The translations under genes were made by a program, and so were the position numbers. Under the pieces are notes generated by a model. It had not been told where the DNA came from and did not search any database. It saw only the letters and a list, made by a program, of their open reading frames with translations. A DNA stretch of 64,000 nt from Meiothermus sp. Pnk-1 (GTDB lineage Bacteria; Deinococcota; Deinococci; Deinococcales; Thermaceae), in NCBI RefSeq assembly GCF_003226535.1, contig NZ_QKOB01000001.1:483670-547669 (forward strand), read 5' to 3'. Shown piece after piece: positions 24,625-33,093 of this stretch (position 1 is the stretch's first letter; every line of letters starts with the position of its first letter).

Positions 24625-25332
24625 TTATCTCTTAGCCAGTAGCTCGTAGGCGGTCGCCAGCCCTTGCTCGCGCTGGGTCTCGAGGAGCTTCCGGTATCTG
24701 GGCGCTGCCCGCCCACCCGCGGCCTCGAACTCCTCCAGGTAGCGCAAAGCTACCTCAGCGTCGTTCAGCTGCCCCAGGGCCTCTTGTAAAGCCTTGAGGT
24801 CTTCCACGTCTTGCCCCAGGTATTCTCGTGCATAGCGCAGCCGCCGCAAGGCCCGGCGCAAAGCGTGCAGGTCTTCGAAAGAGCGGGTGGCGTTCCAGGC
24901 TGCCTCGCGCTTTTGCACCCGCCGCTCGAAGCGCTCCAGCCTTTTTTCCGCCTCGAGGATGGAAAGCGGGGGGAGGTTGCGCAGGGCTCGAGTGAGCCCC
25001 GCCAGACGGGAGGCGTCGAGCATGGGGGTGAACGCTTCCCGAGCGGCCTGGAGTTTTTTGGCTAGCCAAGCCGCCAAAGGCTTGGGCAACGGGCTGTGCA
25101 GCATCACTTCCAAGTCGCGCACCTTCCCGGCGCTCTGCACCAGCCAGCGCAGGTCGTCGTGCAGCACCCGATACCCCCCTAGCTCGAGCCAGACCCGCAG
25201 GCGCCGCCCTGCTACCCGCACCTGGTGTACCCCTTCGGGATCATCGCCTTTTCGGGCCACGGGGAGATGGTTTTCCAGGTGAAGCAGCCAACGGGTGGGC
25301 GCGATCATACTGGGCAGTCCAGTCCGCTTCAA
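24625..25332 (-). CDS. CHAD domain protein (polyphosphate-binding)
   Basis: 235 residues. The conserved histidines and basic helices of CHAD are present: EGVHQVRVAGRRLRVWLE, then RDLEVML and LHALRRALRRLRYAREYL. CHAD domains bind polyphosphate granules. The TTG at 25332 overlaps the sixA stop (TTGA), which favours translational coupling; ATG 25308 is the alternative start. Its operon with sixA and ppx, with ppk1 divergent, supports a polyphosphate role. Confidence 0.88.
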   Translation of the reverse strand: MKRTGLPSMIAPTRWLLHLENHLPVARKGDDPEGVHQVRVAGRRLRVWLELGGYRVLHDDLRWLVQSAGKVRDLEVMLHSPLPKPLAAWLAKKLQAAREAFTPMLDASRLAGLTRALRNLPPLSILEAEKRLERFERRVQKREAAWNATRSFEDLHALRRALRRLRYAREYLGQDVEDLKALQEALGQLNDAEVALRYLEEFEAAGGRAAPRYRKLLETQREQGLATAYELLAKR

Positions 25333-25814
25333 ATCGCCCGCAGCACGCTGGGCGGAAGCAAGGCCAATAGCTGCATCTTGCCGGGCTCTGGTTCACCTCG
25401 CAGCTGGGCTACTCCCCCCTTTTTCACGATGAAGGCGGTAGCTTTCTGGGGATCCCCCAGCACCAACCAGGCGCACAGTTCGCTGAGCCAGGGCTCGTGA
25501 CCGACCAAACCCACCCGGTCTTCCTCGCCGAAGCCTGCCAAAGCCGCGAGCAAGCTCTCTTGAGGGGGTTCGGCCAGAGCCGGCATGACCTCGCTCTCCC
25601 CATCCACCAGCTTCATCAGCAGATCGGCGGTCTGCACGGCCCGCAGCTTGGGGCTATGGTAGAGCCTGGAGAAGCGCACCTCGAGCTTCTTTAGCCCTTT
25701 CACCACCTGACGGAAGCGGCGCACGCCCTCTTCGCTCAGGGGCCGAGCCTCGTCTGCGAGGCCCTCCGGAGCGGCATCTTCGGCGATAGCGTGGCGAATG
25801 AGGTAAAGCTGCAT
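25329..25814 (-). CDS. sixA: SixA-type phosphohistidine phosphatase
   Basis: 161 residues. LIRHAIAEDAAPE carries the catalytic RH of the histidine phosphatase superfamily; LYHSPKLRAVQTADLL and VGHEPWLSEL supply the other Arg and His. The length fits the short SixA branch. The start at 25814 has AGGAGGGG in place. It lies between ppx and the CHAD gene, so it may act in phosphate or polyphosphate metabolism rather than on a phosphorelay. Confidence 0.9.
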   Translation of the reverse strand: MQLYLIRHAIAEDAAPEGLADEARPLSEEGVRRFRQVVKGLKKLEVRFSRLYHSPKLRAVQTADLLMKLVDGESEVMPALAEPPQESLLAALAGFGEEDRVGLVGHEPWLSELCAWLVLGDPQKATAFIVKKGGVAQLRGEPEPGKMQLLALLPPSVLRAI

Positions 25815-25849
25815 AGATCCCCCTCCTGATTCTCCCACATCCCGGGTTG

Positions 25850-27355
25850 CTACGAGTACTTCCAGTACACCTCGAGTTCCCGCCCGAACGCTTTGCGAAA
25901 AAGGCCCTGCTGTTTGCGCACCTCGGCCAGCTCGACCCAAGGCTCTTCGGCGGCCTCGAGCCCCAGCCGTACCCGCGTAGCCTCGAGGGTGACCGCTACC
26001 CCGGCCACCCGTCCGGCGCGGGAGCGCTCGAGGTACTCGGCCAAGCGCAATAGCGCGGCCAGGCGCTCCAGGCGCTTGCCATCCTCCGGAAGCATCAGCG
26101 GTTTGTAGCCGCCCAGCTTGGGTTCGCCTTTGCGGTGGTAGCGTACCAGCAGGCCGAGCAACGCCTGTTCGCGGTGGGTAAGGCCAGGCAAGGCCGAACC
26201 CATCACCAAGTATTCGCCGTGTTTGTGGTGGTCGTAGTAACCCACGCTCATCCCGATGTCGTGGAGCAAAGCGGCTTCGTCGAGCAGCCGCTCTTCCGCC
26301 GGGCCGTAGCCGTGCAGGGGAGCCAAGGCGCGGAAGAGCTGGCGGCAGAAGTTGCGCACCCGGGCGGTATGGGCTATCTCCTGGGGATAACGGGCAAAGA
26401 GGTTGCGTACGCTAAACCCCCGCACATCTGGGACTAGGTGGGGTGGGGGGAGAAAGTACCGGTAAAAATACCCTTCGCGCACCCCCTGGCCGCTGATCCA
26501 CACCCCCTCCAAGCCGGTTTCCCGCAGCACCGTGCGGTAGACCAACCCTCCGGCAGGGATCACGTCGGCGCGGTCGGGCTGCACCCCCTCAACCTCCCGT
26601 CGCTCGGCTACGGACTGGCGCAGCAGGGCCTCGAGCCAGCTTTCCAAGTCGTCTCGGGAAAGCCAGTAACCGTGCAGGATATCCAAGGGGTAGCGCCGCC
26701 GCTTCTGGGCTAGCTTGGCGAGATTGCGCACCGTCCCGCCCATCGCTACCAACGGCAACCGCTCGCGCCTGAGCCCCTTGAGGATCTCCTTGAGTTCCTT
26801 ACGCACGAAGTCCTCTAACTCCTCGATCTCGCTTTTTTTGGGTGGATCTGAACGGAGGAACCGCTCGCTCAACCGTACCGCTCCCAGCGGATAAGCCTCG
26901 CCGAAGGCATAGCGACGATCCTTCATGCGCGAGATCTGGGCGCTTCCCCCGCCCAAATCCATCACCCAGGCGTCCTCCAAGGCAAAGCTATTGGCCACGG
27001 CCAGCACCCCGTACTGGGCTTCCTCCGCGCCGGAGAGAATGCGCACCGGCAAGCCGATCTCGCGGATACGTTGTAAGAACTCCGGGCCGTTCTCCGCGTC
27101 GCGCAGGGCGGAGGTGGCGATAACCTCGAGCCGCTCGAGGGCGGTGGCCTGAGCGAAATCGGCGTATAGGCGAAGTGCGGAGACGGCCCGCTCTATCGCC
27201 GCGGGAGAGAGCCTTCCCCCCTGCCCCAACCCCTCGCCCAGCCTCACCGGCTCGCGAATCTCATCTATCAGGCGAAAGTGCTTACCCGGCTCGTACGCAA
27301 AGACCACCAAACGGCTGGTGCCTGAGCCCAAATCCACAATCCCAATACGCTCCAT
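25850..27355 (-). CDS. ppx: Exopolyphosphatase/guanosine pentaphosphatase (Ppx/GppA)
   Basis: 501 residues. The actin-like fold is marked by GIVDLGSGTSRLVVF, ATSALRDAENG, LSGAEEAQYGV and VMDLGGGSAQIS. The C-terminal part has an HD-type motif (AALLHDIGMSVGYYDHHKHGEY). It removes phosphate from polyphosphate or pppGpp. TATGAT (27362-27367, minus strand) lies 6 nt before the ATG, so it is probably leaderless. It is divergent from ppk1 and followed by sixA and the CHAD gene. Confidence 0.94.
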   Translation of the reverse strand: MERIGIVDLGSGTSRLVVFAYEPGKHFRLIDEIREPVRLGEGLGQGGRLSPAAIERAVSALRLYADFAQATALERLEVIATSALRDAENGPEFLQRIREIGLPVRILSGAEEAQYGVLAVANSFALEDAWVMDLGGGSAQISRMKDRRYAFGEAYPLGAVRLSERFLRSDPPKKSEIEELEDFVRKELKEILKGLRRERLPLVAMGGTVRNLAKLAQKRRRYPLDILHGYWLSRDDLESWLEALLRQSVAERREVEGVQPDRADVIPAGGLVYRTVLRETGLEGVWISGQGVREGYFYRYFLPPPHLVPDVRGFSVRNLFARYPQEIAHTARVRNFCRQLFRALAPLHGYGPAEERLLDEAALLHDIGMSVGYYDHHKHGEYLVMGSALPGLTHREQALLGLLVRYHRKGEPKLGGYKPLMLPEDGKRLERLAALLRLAEYLERSRAGRVAGVAVTLEATRVRLGLEAAEEPWVELAEVRKQQGLFRKAFGRELEVYWKYS

Positions 27356-27410
27356 AGGCGCATCATATTCGCCATGGAGAGCAAGCGGTCGGATGAGCGC
27401 ATCCCCTAGG

Positions 27411-27446
27411 GGTCAGGCTCATACTTCCCTGACATATGCCTGACAA
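27411..27446. promoter_or_regulatory. Pho-box-like repeats between ppx and ppk1
   Basis: CTGACAT (27429) and CTGACAA (27440) are direct repeats with an 11-bp period, and GGTCAGG (27411) is an inverted third copy. Read on the minus strand the core is TGTCA-N6-TGTCA, similar to the known PhoB box. It lies between the divergent polyphosphate genes, so phosphate control is plausible. Confidence 0.5.
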
Positions 27447-27457
27447 ACTTGGAGCTA

Positions 27458-29317
27458 ATGGCCGCACCGCTACCGCTGCGCATATCACCAGAGGCCGCCT
27501 GGCTCCAGTTCAACCGGCGGGTGTTGTTACAAACCGAGCGCCCCGACTTCCCGGTGCTGGAGCGCTTGCGTTTTTTGGAGATCTGGGCGGCTAACCTGGA
27601 CGAGTTTTTCTCCGCCCGGATCTCTCGAGCCTTTCTGGAGGAGCGGGGCAGCGAAGGATACAAGGCTCTATTGGCGGAGGCCAAATCCCAGGCCGACTTC
27701 GCCGAGGATTGCTACCGGCGCTTTTTGCAGGAACTCGAGCCCTTGGGAATGCGGGTGCTCTCTCCCGAGCAGCTCAGCAAGGCCGAGCTGCGCTATTTTG
27801 GGGCCTACCTAGCCGAGGAAGTAGCCCCCAGAACCGACCTCATCCAGCCCGAGGGGCTGGCTGATCTCTCCAGCCGGGCGCTATATTTCGCCAGCGGAGA
27901 GGGGTTGCTGCAAAACCTGATTCGCCTCCCCGAGAGCATCCCCCGCCTGCTGCCGATCCCCGGGCGTGAGGGCAGCTTCGTGCGGCTAGGGGAGCTGGTG
28001 CGCCACCGCAACGACTTATTCTTGCCCCATCCCGCCAAGCTGTACGAGCTACGGGTGATCCGCTTGGCCTCCCTCGAGCGCAGCCGGGTGGATTGGGACG
28101 AGTTGCCTGAAGCGCTGGAAGCCCGTCTAGACGGCAAGGTGAGCCACCTCGAGGTCGAGGAGGATTTCCCTCCGCACTGGGCCGAAGCCATCCGGGAAGC
28201 TTTGGGGCTGGCCGCCGAAGAGGTGTTCCGCCTGGCCCCGCCGCTTGACTTGCGCTTCGTCGGCATCTTGGTAGCCGCCGGGCCAGGTAAGGAACGGTTC
28301 GCCTCGCGCCCCCCCGAGAAGCCCCGCCGCTTCATAAAAAACCCCTGGCCCACCCTCGATGCGCAGGATTTGCTCCTTTGCCACCCTTACCAAGACTACC
28401 GGGCGGTAGAGGCGTTTGCCTGGGCCGCCGCCAGCGATCCCAAGGTGGAGGCCCTGCGCGCGACCCTGTACAGGCTGGGAAGGGAAAACCGCTTGGCCGA
28501 GGCCTTGATTGCAGCGGCCAAAGCGGGTAAAGACGTAGCGGTGCTCTTGGAGGCCAGAGCGCGCTTTGACGAGCTGCTCAACCTCTACTGGGGGCTGCGT
28601 TTTAGCGCGGCGGGAGTACGGGTGCTGCCGCTGCCCGGTAAAAAAGTACACGCCAAGGCCCTGTGGGTGCAGCGGGGGCGCAAGGCTTACGTGCACATGG
28701 GCACCGGCAACTACAACGCCCTCAACGGCTCGCTGTACACCGACCTATCCCTATTTACTGCCGATCCCAAGGTAACTAAAGAAGTGGCCGCGTTCTTCCG
28801 GGCGCTGGAAACCCGCCATGCACCGGCCCCCATCCTCATCAAAACCGGTCCGGCCATCCGCGAAGCCCTCCTCGAGGCCATCCAGAAAGAAGCCCATAAA
28901 AAGGGGCAGATCATCCTCAAGGTCAACCACCTCACCGACCCCGCCATCCTGGCCGCGCTCGAGGAAGCCGCCGAGAAAGGGGCGCGGGTAGACTTGATCG
29001 TGCGCAGCACCCTCACCCTGCTTCACCCCAAGTTCCACGCCCGCAGCCTGGTAGGGCGTTACCTCGAACACGCCCGGGTGGCGGCTTTCAAAAACCGGGG
29101 CAAGTGGGCGGTTTGGGCCGGGAGCGCCGACCTCATGCCGCGCAACCTGGACCGCCGCTACGAGCTATTCTTTCCGGTGCTCGACCCAAAGGCCAAGCGC
29201 CGGGTCTTGCGGCTGCTCAAAAGCCAGCTCAAGGATGATGTGAACACTTTCCTCCTGTACCACGACGGTTCACAAAGGGCTCTGTGGAAAGGTAAACACG
29301 ACGCCCAGCGCCCCTAG
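27458..29317 (+). CDS. ppk1: Polyphosphate kinase 1
   Basis: 619 residues, slightly shorter than E. coli Ppk (about 690). ISPEAAWLQFNRRVL and LRFLEIWAANLDEFFSARI are the N-terminal domain. The phospholipase-D-like domains contain the phosphorylated His398 (KKVHAKALWV), MGTGNYN, and His538 (RYLEHARV). It reversibly makes polyphosphate from ATP. Start at ATG 27458; a TTG 9 nt upstream is less likely. It is divergent from ppx. Confidence 0.96.
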   Translation: MAAPLPLRISPEAAWLQFNRRVLLQTERPDFPVLERLRFLEIWAANLDEFFSARISRAFLEERGSEGYKALLAEAKSQADFAEDCYRRFLQELEPLGMRVLSPEQLSKAELRYFGAYLAEEVAPRTDLIQPEGLADLSSRALYFASGEGLLQNLIRLPESIPRLLPIPGREGSFVRLGELVRHRNDLFLPHPAKLYELRVIRLASLERSRVDWDELPEALEARLDGKVSHLEVEEDFPPHWAEAIREALGLAAEEVFRLAPPLDLRFVGILVAAGPGKERFASRPPEKPRRFIKNPWPTLDAQDLLLCHPYQDYRAVEAFAWAAASDPKVEALRATLYRLGRENRLAEALIAAAKAGKDVAVLLEARARFDELLNLYWGLRFSAAGVRVLPLPGKKVHAKALWVQRGRKAYVHMGTGNYNALNGSLYTDLSLFTADPKVTKEVAAFFRALETRHAPAPILIKTGPAIREALLEAIQKEAHKKGQIILKVNHLTDPAILAALEEAAEKGARVDLIVRSTLTLLHPKFHARSLVGRYLEHARVAAFKNRGKWAVWAGSADLMPRNLDRRYELFFPVLDPKAKRRVLRLLKSQLKDDVNTFLLYHDGSQRALWKGKHDAQRP

Positions 29318-29345
29318 GGATCGTTGCCATAGGCGAGAACGATCC
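29318..29345. repeat. Perfect inverted repeat after ppk1
   Basis: GGATCGTT and AACGATCC pair around a 12-nt loop directly after the stop codon. There is no T-run, so terminator function is uncertain; the GGATCG core recalls the dispersed hairpin units. Confidence 0.6.
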
Positions 29346-29389
29346 ACCGCGTTTCGCGTGCAAGGGGCATCGTGAGCTCCGCCTGGCAC

Positions 29390-30133
29390 CTACCGGGCCT
29401 CGAGGGTCGGAGCCGAACCGGGCTCGAGCAGGCTACGGTGGTCCTTGAGCACCACCCCGCTCAGCCCATGTTTGCGCACCAGGCGGTCAAGGTGGGCCTG
29501 GCGCTCGGCCAAACGGGCGCCGTAGGAGGCGTTGGCTCCATGTTGGGCGACAGCGACACCCCGACCGGGTAGCCGTAACAGCGGGTATCCAGCCTCAACC
29601 ACCCGCAAATACCAGTCCCAATCCCAGTAATCGGCCATCTCGGGGTCAAACTTTCCCAGCTTTTCGTGCAGCATGCGCGGATAGGCCACCGCAGAGGCCA
29701 GCAAGGTATTGTCCTGGCGCAAGCTTTGGGGGGTTGCGGCGAAGTCGAAGGGGTGGCGCTCGAGCTCGATTCCTTCGCGCTCGCGCACCAGCCACCCACC
29801 CCGGTACACCAGCGCGGGTCCGTTGCGCAGCGCCCGCAAGATGCGGTGCAGGTGGTATTCGTCTTCCCACCAGTCGTCATCGTCCAGCAAAGCCACCACT
29901 TCGCCGTGGGCCTGCTCGAGGGCGGCGTTTCTGGCCTCGACCTGCCCCCGGCCAGGATTGCGAAAGGGCCGGATACGCGGGTCATCCAGCGAGAGCGCGG
30001 CCTCCATGCCCTCTCCCGCCCCGTCATCGGCCACCAGGGCTTCCCAGTGGGGATAGCTTTGGGCCTGCAGGGAGCGCAAAGCTCGCCGCAACAGCTCAGG
30101 CCTTCCTCGGGTGGGCACCAGGATGCTGACCAT
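29390..30133 (-). CDS. Family 2 glycosyltransferase
   Basis: 247 residues. VSILVPTRGRPELLRRALRS is the GT-A N-terminus. The nucleotide-sugar DDG (LVADDG) and the DxD-like cluster VVALLDDDDWWEDEY are clear, followed by ARNAALEQAHGE. ATG 30133 is taken as start; GTG 30151 adds six residues. No membrane segment is present, so it probably works at the inner face of the membrane on a glycan. Acceptor and sugar are unknown. Confidence 0.88.
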   Translation of the reverse strand: MVSILVPTRGRPELLRRALRSLQAQSYPHWEALVADDGAGEGMEAALSLDDPRIRPFRNPGRGQVEARNAALEQAHGEVVALLDDDDWWEDEYHLHRILRALRNGPALVYRGGWLVREREGIELERHPFDFAATPQSLRQDNTLLASAVAYPRMLHEKLGKFDPEMADYWDWDWYLRVVEAGYPLLRLPGRGVAVAQHGANASYGARLAERQAHLDRLVRKHGLSGVVLKDHRSLLEPGSAPTLEAR

Positions 30134-30203
30134 GTACCCCAAGTTTGCCACATCCTTGTCATCCCGCCCTCAGGTCAGGGCCTGCACCGTATAAGCTGGA
30201 GAG

Positions 30204-30818
30204 GTGACTAAGGCCAAGATCTGCGGCATTACCCGCCTGGAGGACGCCCTGCTGGCCGAGCGGCTGGGGGCTTGGGCAGTGGGGTTTATCTTGGTTCCGG
30301 GTACCAAGCGCTACCGCCCGCCCGAGCACGTCCGTCGGATCAGCGAGCAGCTGGGGCCTTTTATCTGCCGGGTCGGGGTGTTTCAAGATGCCCCGCCGGA
30401 GGTGGTGCTCGAGCACATGGCGCAGGCCAAGCTCCAAGTCGCCCAACTCCACGGCTCTGAGCCCCCCGGCTGGGCCGAGAAGGTGCGCCAGCATTACCCG
30501 GTCATCAAGGCGTTCCAGCTGAGCGGACCTGCCGATGCGGCGATGCTCGAGCAGGCCCTGGCTTATCCCTGCGACGCTTTGATGCTAGACGGGGTCAACC
30601 CCGGGAGCGGACAAGGGTATCCGCTTGCGTGGCTCGAGCCCTTCCTAGGGCATCCCCGGCTCATCGTAGCGGGTGGGCTGAACCCCGAGAATCTGCCTTC
30701 GGTATTGGCTTTACGGCCGTATGCGGTGGATGTATCGAGTGGGGTGGAGGAAGGCCCCGGGCTCAAAGATGGCCAGAAAGTCGAGCGCTTCTTGGCGGTG
30801 GTTTCAAGAGCACGGTGA
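30204..30818 (+). CDS. trpF: Phosphoribosylanthranilate isomerase
   Basis: 204 residues, a complete TIM barrel. KICGITRLEDALLAERLGAWAVGFI holds the catalytic Cys, RVGVFQ and VQLHG-like VAQLHGSE follow, LLDGVNPGSGQ-like MLDGVNPGSGQGY carries the catalytic Asp, and AGGLNPENL and DVSSGVEEGPGLKD bind phosphate. It catalyses step three of tryptophan synthesis. The GTG start lies 6 nt after TAAGCT (30192-30197). Other trp genes are not in the window. Confidence 0.96.
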   Translation: MTKAKICGITRLEDALLAERLGAWAVGFILVPGTKRYRPPEHVRRISEQLGPFICRVGVFQDAPPEVVLEHMAQAKLQVAQLHGSEPPGWAEKVRQHYPVIKAFQLSGPADAAMLEQALAYPCDALMLDGVNPGSGQGYPLAWLEPFLGHPRLIVAGGLNPENLPSVLALRPYAVDVSSGVEEGPGLKDGQKVERFLAVVSRAR

Positions 30819-30981
30819 GTGCCCCTCCGAGATTGGGGATCTGCGTTTGGCGGGTACGGATACGGCTTACCAGACCCCTTATTTCCCCCACCTGCGTCGC
30901 CCGGCGCGCGCAGGCAGGGAAGAGGGGTAGGTTTTGCTACCGGCGCGAGCAGGGGCTGGCTGCCGCCCGCGAGCTATTTGG

Positions 30982-31347
30982 CTAAGGGATAAACTCCAAG
31001 AACTCCAGCCGATTCCCGAACGGGTCGGTGGTGTAAAACCTTCTGCGACCCGGGATCATTTCATCCCACTGCACCGGGTATCCGGCCTTCTCCAGGCGTC
31101 GGGCTAGCCTTCGAATCTCCGTCACCACGAAGGCGGGGTGGGCTTTTTTGGCTGGTTGGAAAAGCTCTTCGATCCCTAAGTGAAGCTCCCGGTTATCCGC
31201 GAGTCTGAACCAGACACCTCCTCGGTGGAGGAGTTTTTGCGGTTTGGGGATCTCTGTTAGCTCGAGCAATTCTCCATAAAACGCCCGGGCCTGGGTCTCT
31301 TCGCCGTGCGGCATGGCTAGCTGAACATGATCCAACCCCTGGACCAT
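30982..31347 (-). CDS. VOC (glyoxalase-fold) family protein
   Basis: 121 residues. GLDHVQLAMP, ARAFYGELL, and RRFYTTDPFGNRLEFLEF are the paired beta-alpha-beta-beta-beta modules of the vicinal oxygen chelate fold; the His in DHV and the terminal Glu are likely metal ligands. The start at 31347 has GGAGG five bases before it. The reaction is unknown; members include lyases, dioxygenases and resistance proteins. Confidence 0.85.
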   Translation of the reverse strand: MVQGLDHVQLAMPHGEETQARAFYGELLELTEIPKPQKLLHRGGVWFRLADNRELHLGIEELFQPAKKAHPAFVVTEIRRLARRLEKAGYPVQWDEMIPGRRRFYTTDPFGNRLEFLEFIP

Positions 31348-31434
31348 ACGCACCTCCGGTAGTGTTTGGCCCGGTGTTCAGATGCTGAGCGGACTGGCCA
31401 AACCTTGGCTCTCGCGAGCGCTTGGGGCATAGGG

Positions 31435-32208
31435 CTATCCCCCAAACTTCGGCGCTCGCTTTTCGAAGAAAGCCGCGATTCCTTCAGCCAGGTCACCGGT
31501 CTCGCGCACCCAGGCGTTGGCCATGGTCGCCAGCCGGAAGCCGTCCTCGAGCCCCATCCCCGGCAGGGCGTGAAGGAGTTCTTTGGTGAGCGCGAGCGAG
31601 GTGGGCGCGCCTGCGATGACCTCCCTGGCTAGCTCCAGGGCCTCGTCCAGGACTTGTTCCTGAGGTACGACCCGGTTCACCAGGCCCATCCGGTAGGCCT
31701 CTCCCGCCGAGACGAGTTTTCCGGTCAGCAGCAGCTCCTTGGCGTGTTTTTCTCCCACGTTTCGCACCAGGATGACCCCTACCAAAGCCGCCACGAAGCC
31801 GATCTTGACCTCGGTGTAGCCGATGCGGGCCTCCTCGCTCATCACCGCCAGGTCGCAAGCGGTCGCTAAGCCGGCCCCGCCCGCCACCGCCGGACCCTGG
31901 ATGGCGGCTATGGTGGGTTTAGGGAAGGTGTATACACGGTGGAAAAGGCGCATGAGTTCCCTTGAGTGGGCGTAGTTGGCCTCGGCTCCCGCGGTGGTGA
32001 CGGTTTTGAGGAACTCGAGGTCGGCCCCCGCACTAAAAGCCGACCCGGCCCCGGTCAGCACCAGCGCCCGCACCGAGGGCTCCTGCTCGGCGGCCTCGAG
32101 GGCTTTCAGAAGCCCCGAGACCATCTCGGGCGAGAGGGGGTTGCGCCGCTGGGGGTCATTGAGGGTCAGGATGCGGAGGCTGCCGTGATCGCGGGTTAGC
32201 ACGCTCAT
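31435..32208 (-). CDS. Enoyl-CoA hydratase/isomerase family protein
   Basis: 257 residues. The oxyanion-hole blocks AFSAGADLEFLK and IQGPAVAGGAGLATACDLAVMSEEARIGYTEVKIGF are characteristic. The region where hydratases carry the two catalytic glutamates has TEVKIGF, so at least one Glu is kept. It probably acts in fatty-acid or amino-acid breakdown. TAGCAT (32215-32220, minus) is 6 nt before the ATG, a leaderless start. Confidence 0.93.
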   Translation of the reverse strand: MSVLTRDHGSLRILTLNDPQRRNPLSPEMVSGLLKALEAAEQEPSVRALVLTGAGSAFSAGADLEFLKTVTTAGAEANYAHSRELMRLFHRVYTFPKPTIAAIQGPAVAGGAGLATACDLAVMSEEARIGYTEVKIGFVAALVGVILVRNVGEKHAKELLLTGKLVSAGEAYRMGLVNRVVPQEQVLDEALELAREVIAGAPTSLALTKELLHALPGMGLEDGFRLATMANAWVRETGDLAEGIAAFFEKRAPKFGG

Positions 32209-32262
32209 GTTTTCATGCTAAAGCACCGGAGGGGGCGATGCTGTATCGCCAGGTGGCACGAC

Positions 32263-32291
32263 TTGCAGTTCGGCTCGAGTCCGGCTATACT
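32263..32291 (+). promoter_or_regulatory. Promoter of the rplU-rpmA operon
   Basis: TTGCAG (32263-32268) and TATACT (32286-32291) are 17 bp apart, giving a leader of about 93 nt before rplU. Confidence 0.85.
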
Positions 32292-32297
32292 CGGCAG

Positions 32298-32390
32298 TTG
32301 GCACGGCCTTACGGAAAGCCCTGAGGCCGAGCTTCGTCCGGGTTTGTGGGGCCCGCGCGCCCTACCGGCGAAGCGTGACGGGGGATTTTC
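32298..32390 (+). promoter_or_regulatory. Structured leader of rplU, candidate ribosomal-protein leader
   Basis: GCTTCG-T-CCGG (32331-32341) pairs with CCGG-CGAAGC (32365-32374) around a GC-rich loop. The stem ends about 16 nt before the L21 start codon. Leaders of this size before ribosomal protein genes often serve autoregulation; this one is not matched to a known class here. Confidence 0.5.
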
Positions 32391-32696
32391 ATGTTCGCGA
32401 TCATCAAGACGGGTGGGAAACAATACCGCGCCGAACCCGGGGCTAAGCTTCGGGTGGAGAAGCTCGAGGCCGAGCCCGGGACGACCGTGGAGTTCGACGC
32501 GCTGATGCTCGGCGGTGAGCAAGTGACGATAGGTGCCCCTTTCGTCGCCGGGGCCAAGGTGGTGGCCGAGGTGGTGGGGCACGGTAAGGGCAAAAAGGTA
32601 CGGGTGGCTAAGTTCAAGGCCAAGATACATTACCGGCGCAACCGGGGTCACCGCCAACCCTATACCGACATCGTGGTCAAGGAGATCCGGGCGTAA
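32391..32696 (+). CDS. rplU: 50S ribosomal protein L21
   Basis: 101 residues. MFAIIKTGGKQYR and KIHYRRNRGHRQPYTDI are the L21 signature. It binds 23S rRNA in the large subunit. It is the first gene of rplU-rpmA-obg, the usual bacterial order, with a GGGGGA ribosome site. Confidence 0.98.
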   Translation: MFAIIKTGGKQYRAEPGAKLRVEKLEAEPGTTVEFDALMLGGEQVTIGAPFVAGAKVVAEVVGHGKGKKVRVAKFKAKIHYRRNRGHRQPYTDIVVKEIRA

Positions 32697-32704
32697 AGCC
32701 GGAG

Positions 32705-32751
32705 GCTGATAGCCGATGGCCGCTATTAGCTACTAGCTGTACGCTATCAGC
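32705..32751 (+). repeat. Inverted repeat between rplU and rpmA
   Basis: GCTGATAGC (32705-32713) and GCTATCAGC (32743-32751) are exact inverted copies. The loop contains further TAGCT/CTAGC fragments. It may tune expression or stability between the two genes. Confidence 0.6.
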
Positions 32752-32760
32752 GAGGTTTAT

Positions 32761-33033
32761 ATGGCACACAAGAAGGGTCTGGGTTCAACCAAGAACGGAC
32801 GTGACTCCCAAGCCAAGCGCCTGGGGGTCAAGCGCTACGGCGGTCAGGTGGTGCGGGCTGGGAATGTGCTGGTGCGCCAGCGGGGCACCAAGTTCAACCC
32901 CGGGGCGGGCGTGGGCATGGGCCGCGATCACACCCTCTTTGCCTTGGTAGATGGGGTGGTCGAGTTCCACGACAAGGGCCGCCTGGGCCGGTATGTCTCG
33001 GTTAAGCCGCTCGGTGGCGCTGGCGAAGCCTAG
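32761..33033 (+). CDS. rpmA: 50S ribosomal protein L27
   Basis: 90 residues. [27 protein letters not shown] is the conserved N-terminus that reaches the peptidyl transferase centre, and [22 protein letters not shown] follows. There is no N-terminal cleavage extension of the Firmicutes type. A weak GAGG precedes the ATG. Confidence 0.98.
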   Translation: MAHKKGLGSTKNGRDSQAKRLGVKRYGGQVVRAGNVLVRQRGTKFNPGAGVGMGRDHTLFALVDGVVEFHDKGRLGRYVSVKPLGGAGEA

Positions 33034-33039
33034 CCTTCC

Positions 33040-33088
33040 CCCGTCCGGTCTCTCCTGGGGTCTCCCGGGTACTCCGGGCGGGATTTTT
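33040..33088 (+). terminator. Terminator-like hairpin between rpmA and obg
   Basis: CCCGTCCGG (33040-33048) pairs with CCGGGCGGG (33074-33082) with one G-T wobble, and ATTTTT follows. It ends 5 nt before the obg ATG, so it probably reduces rather than blocks transcription of obg. Confidence 0.65.
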
Positions 33089-33093
33089 GTTGG

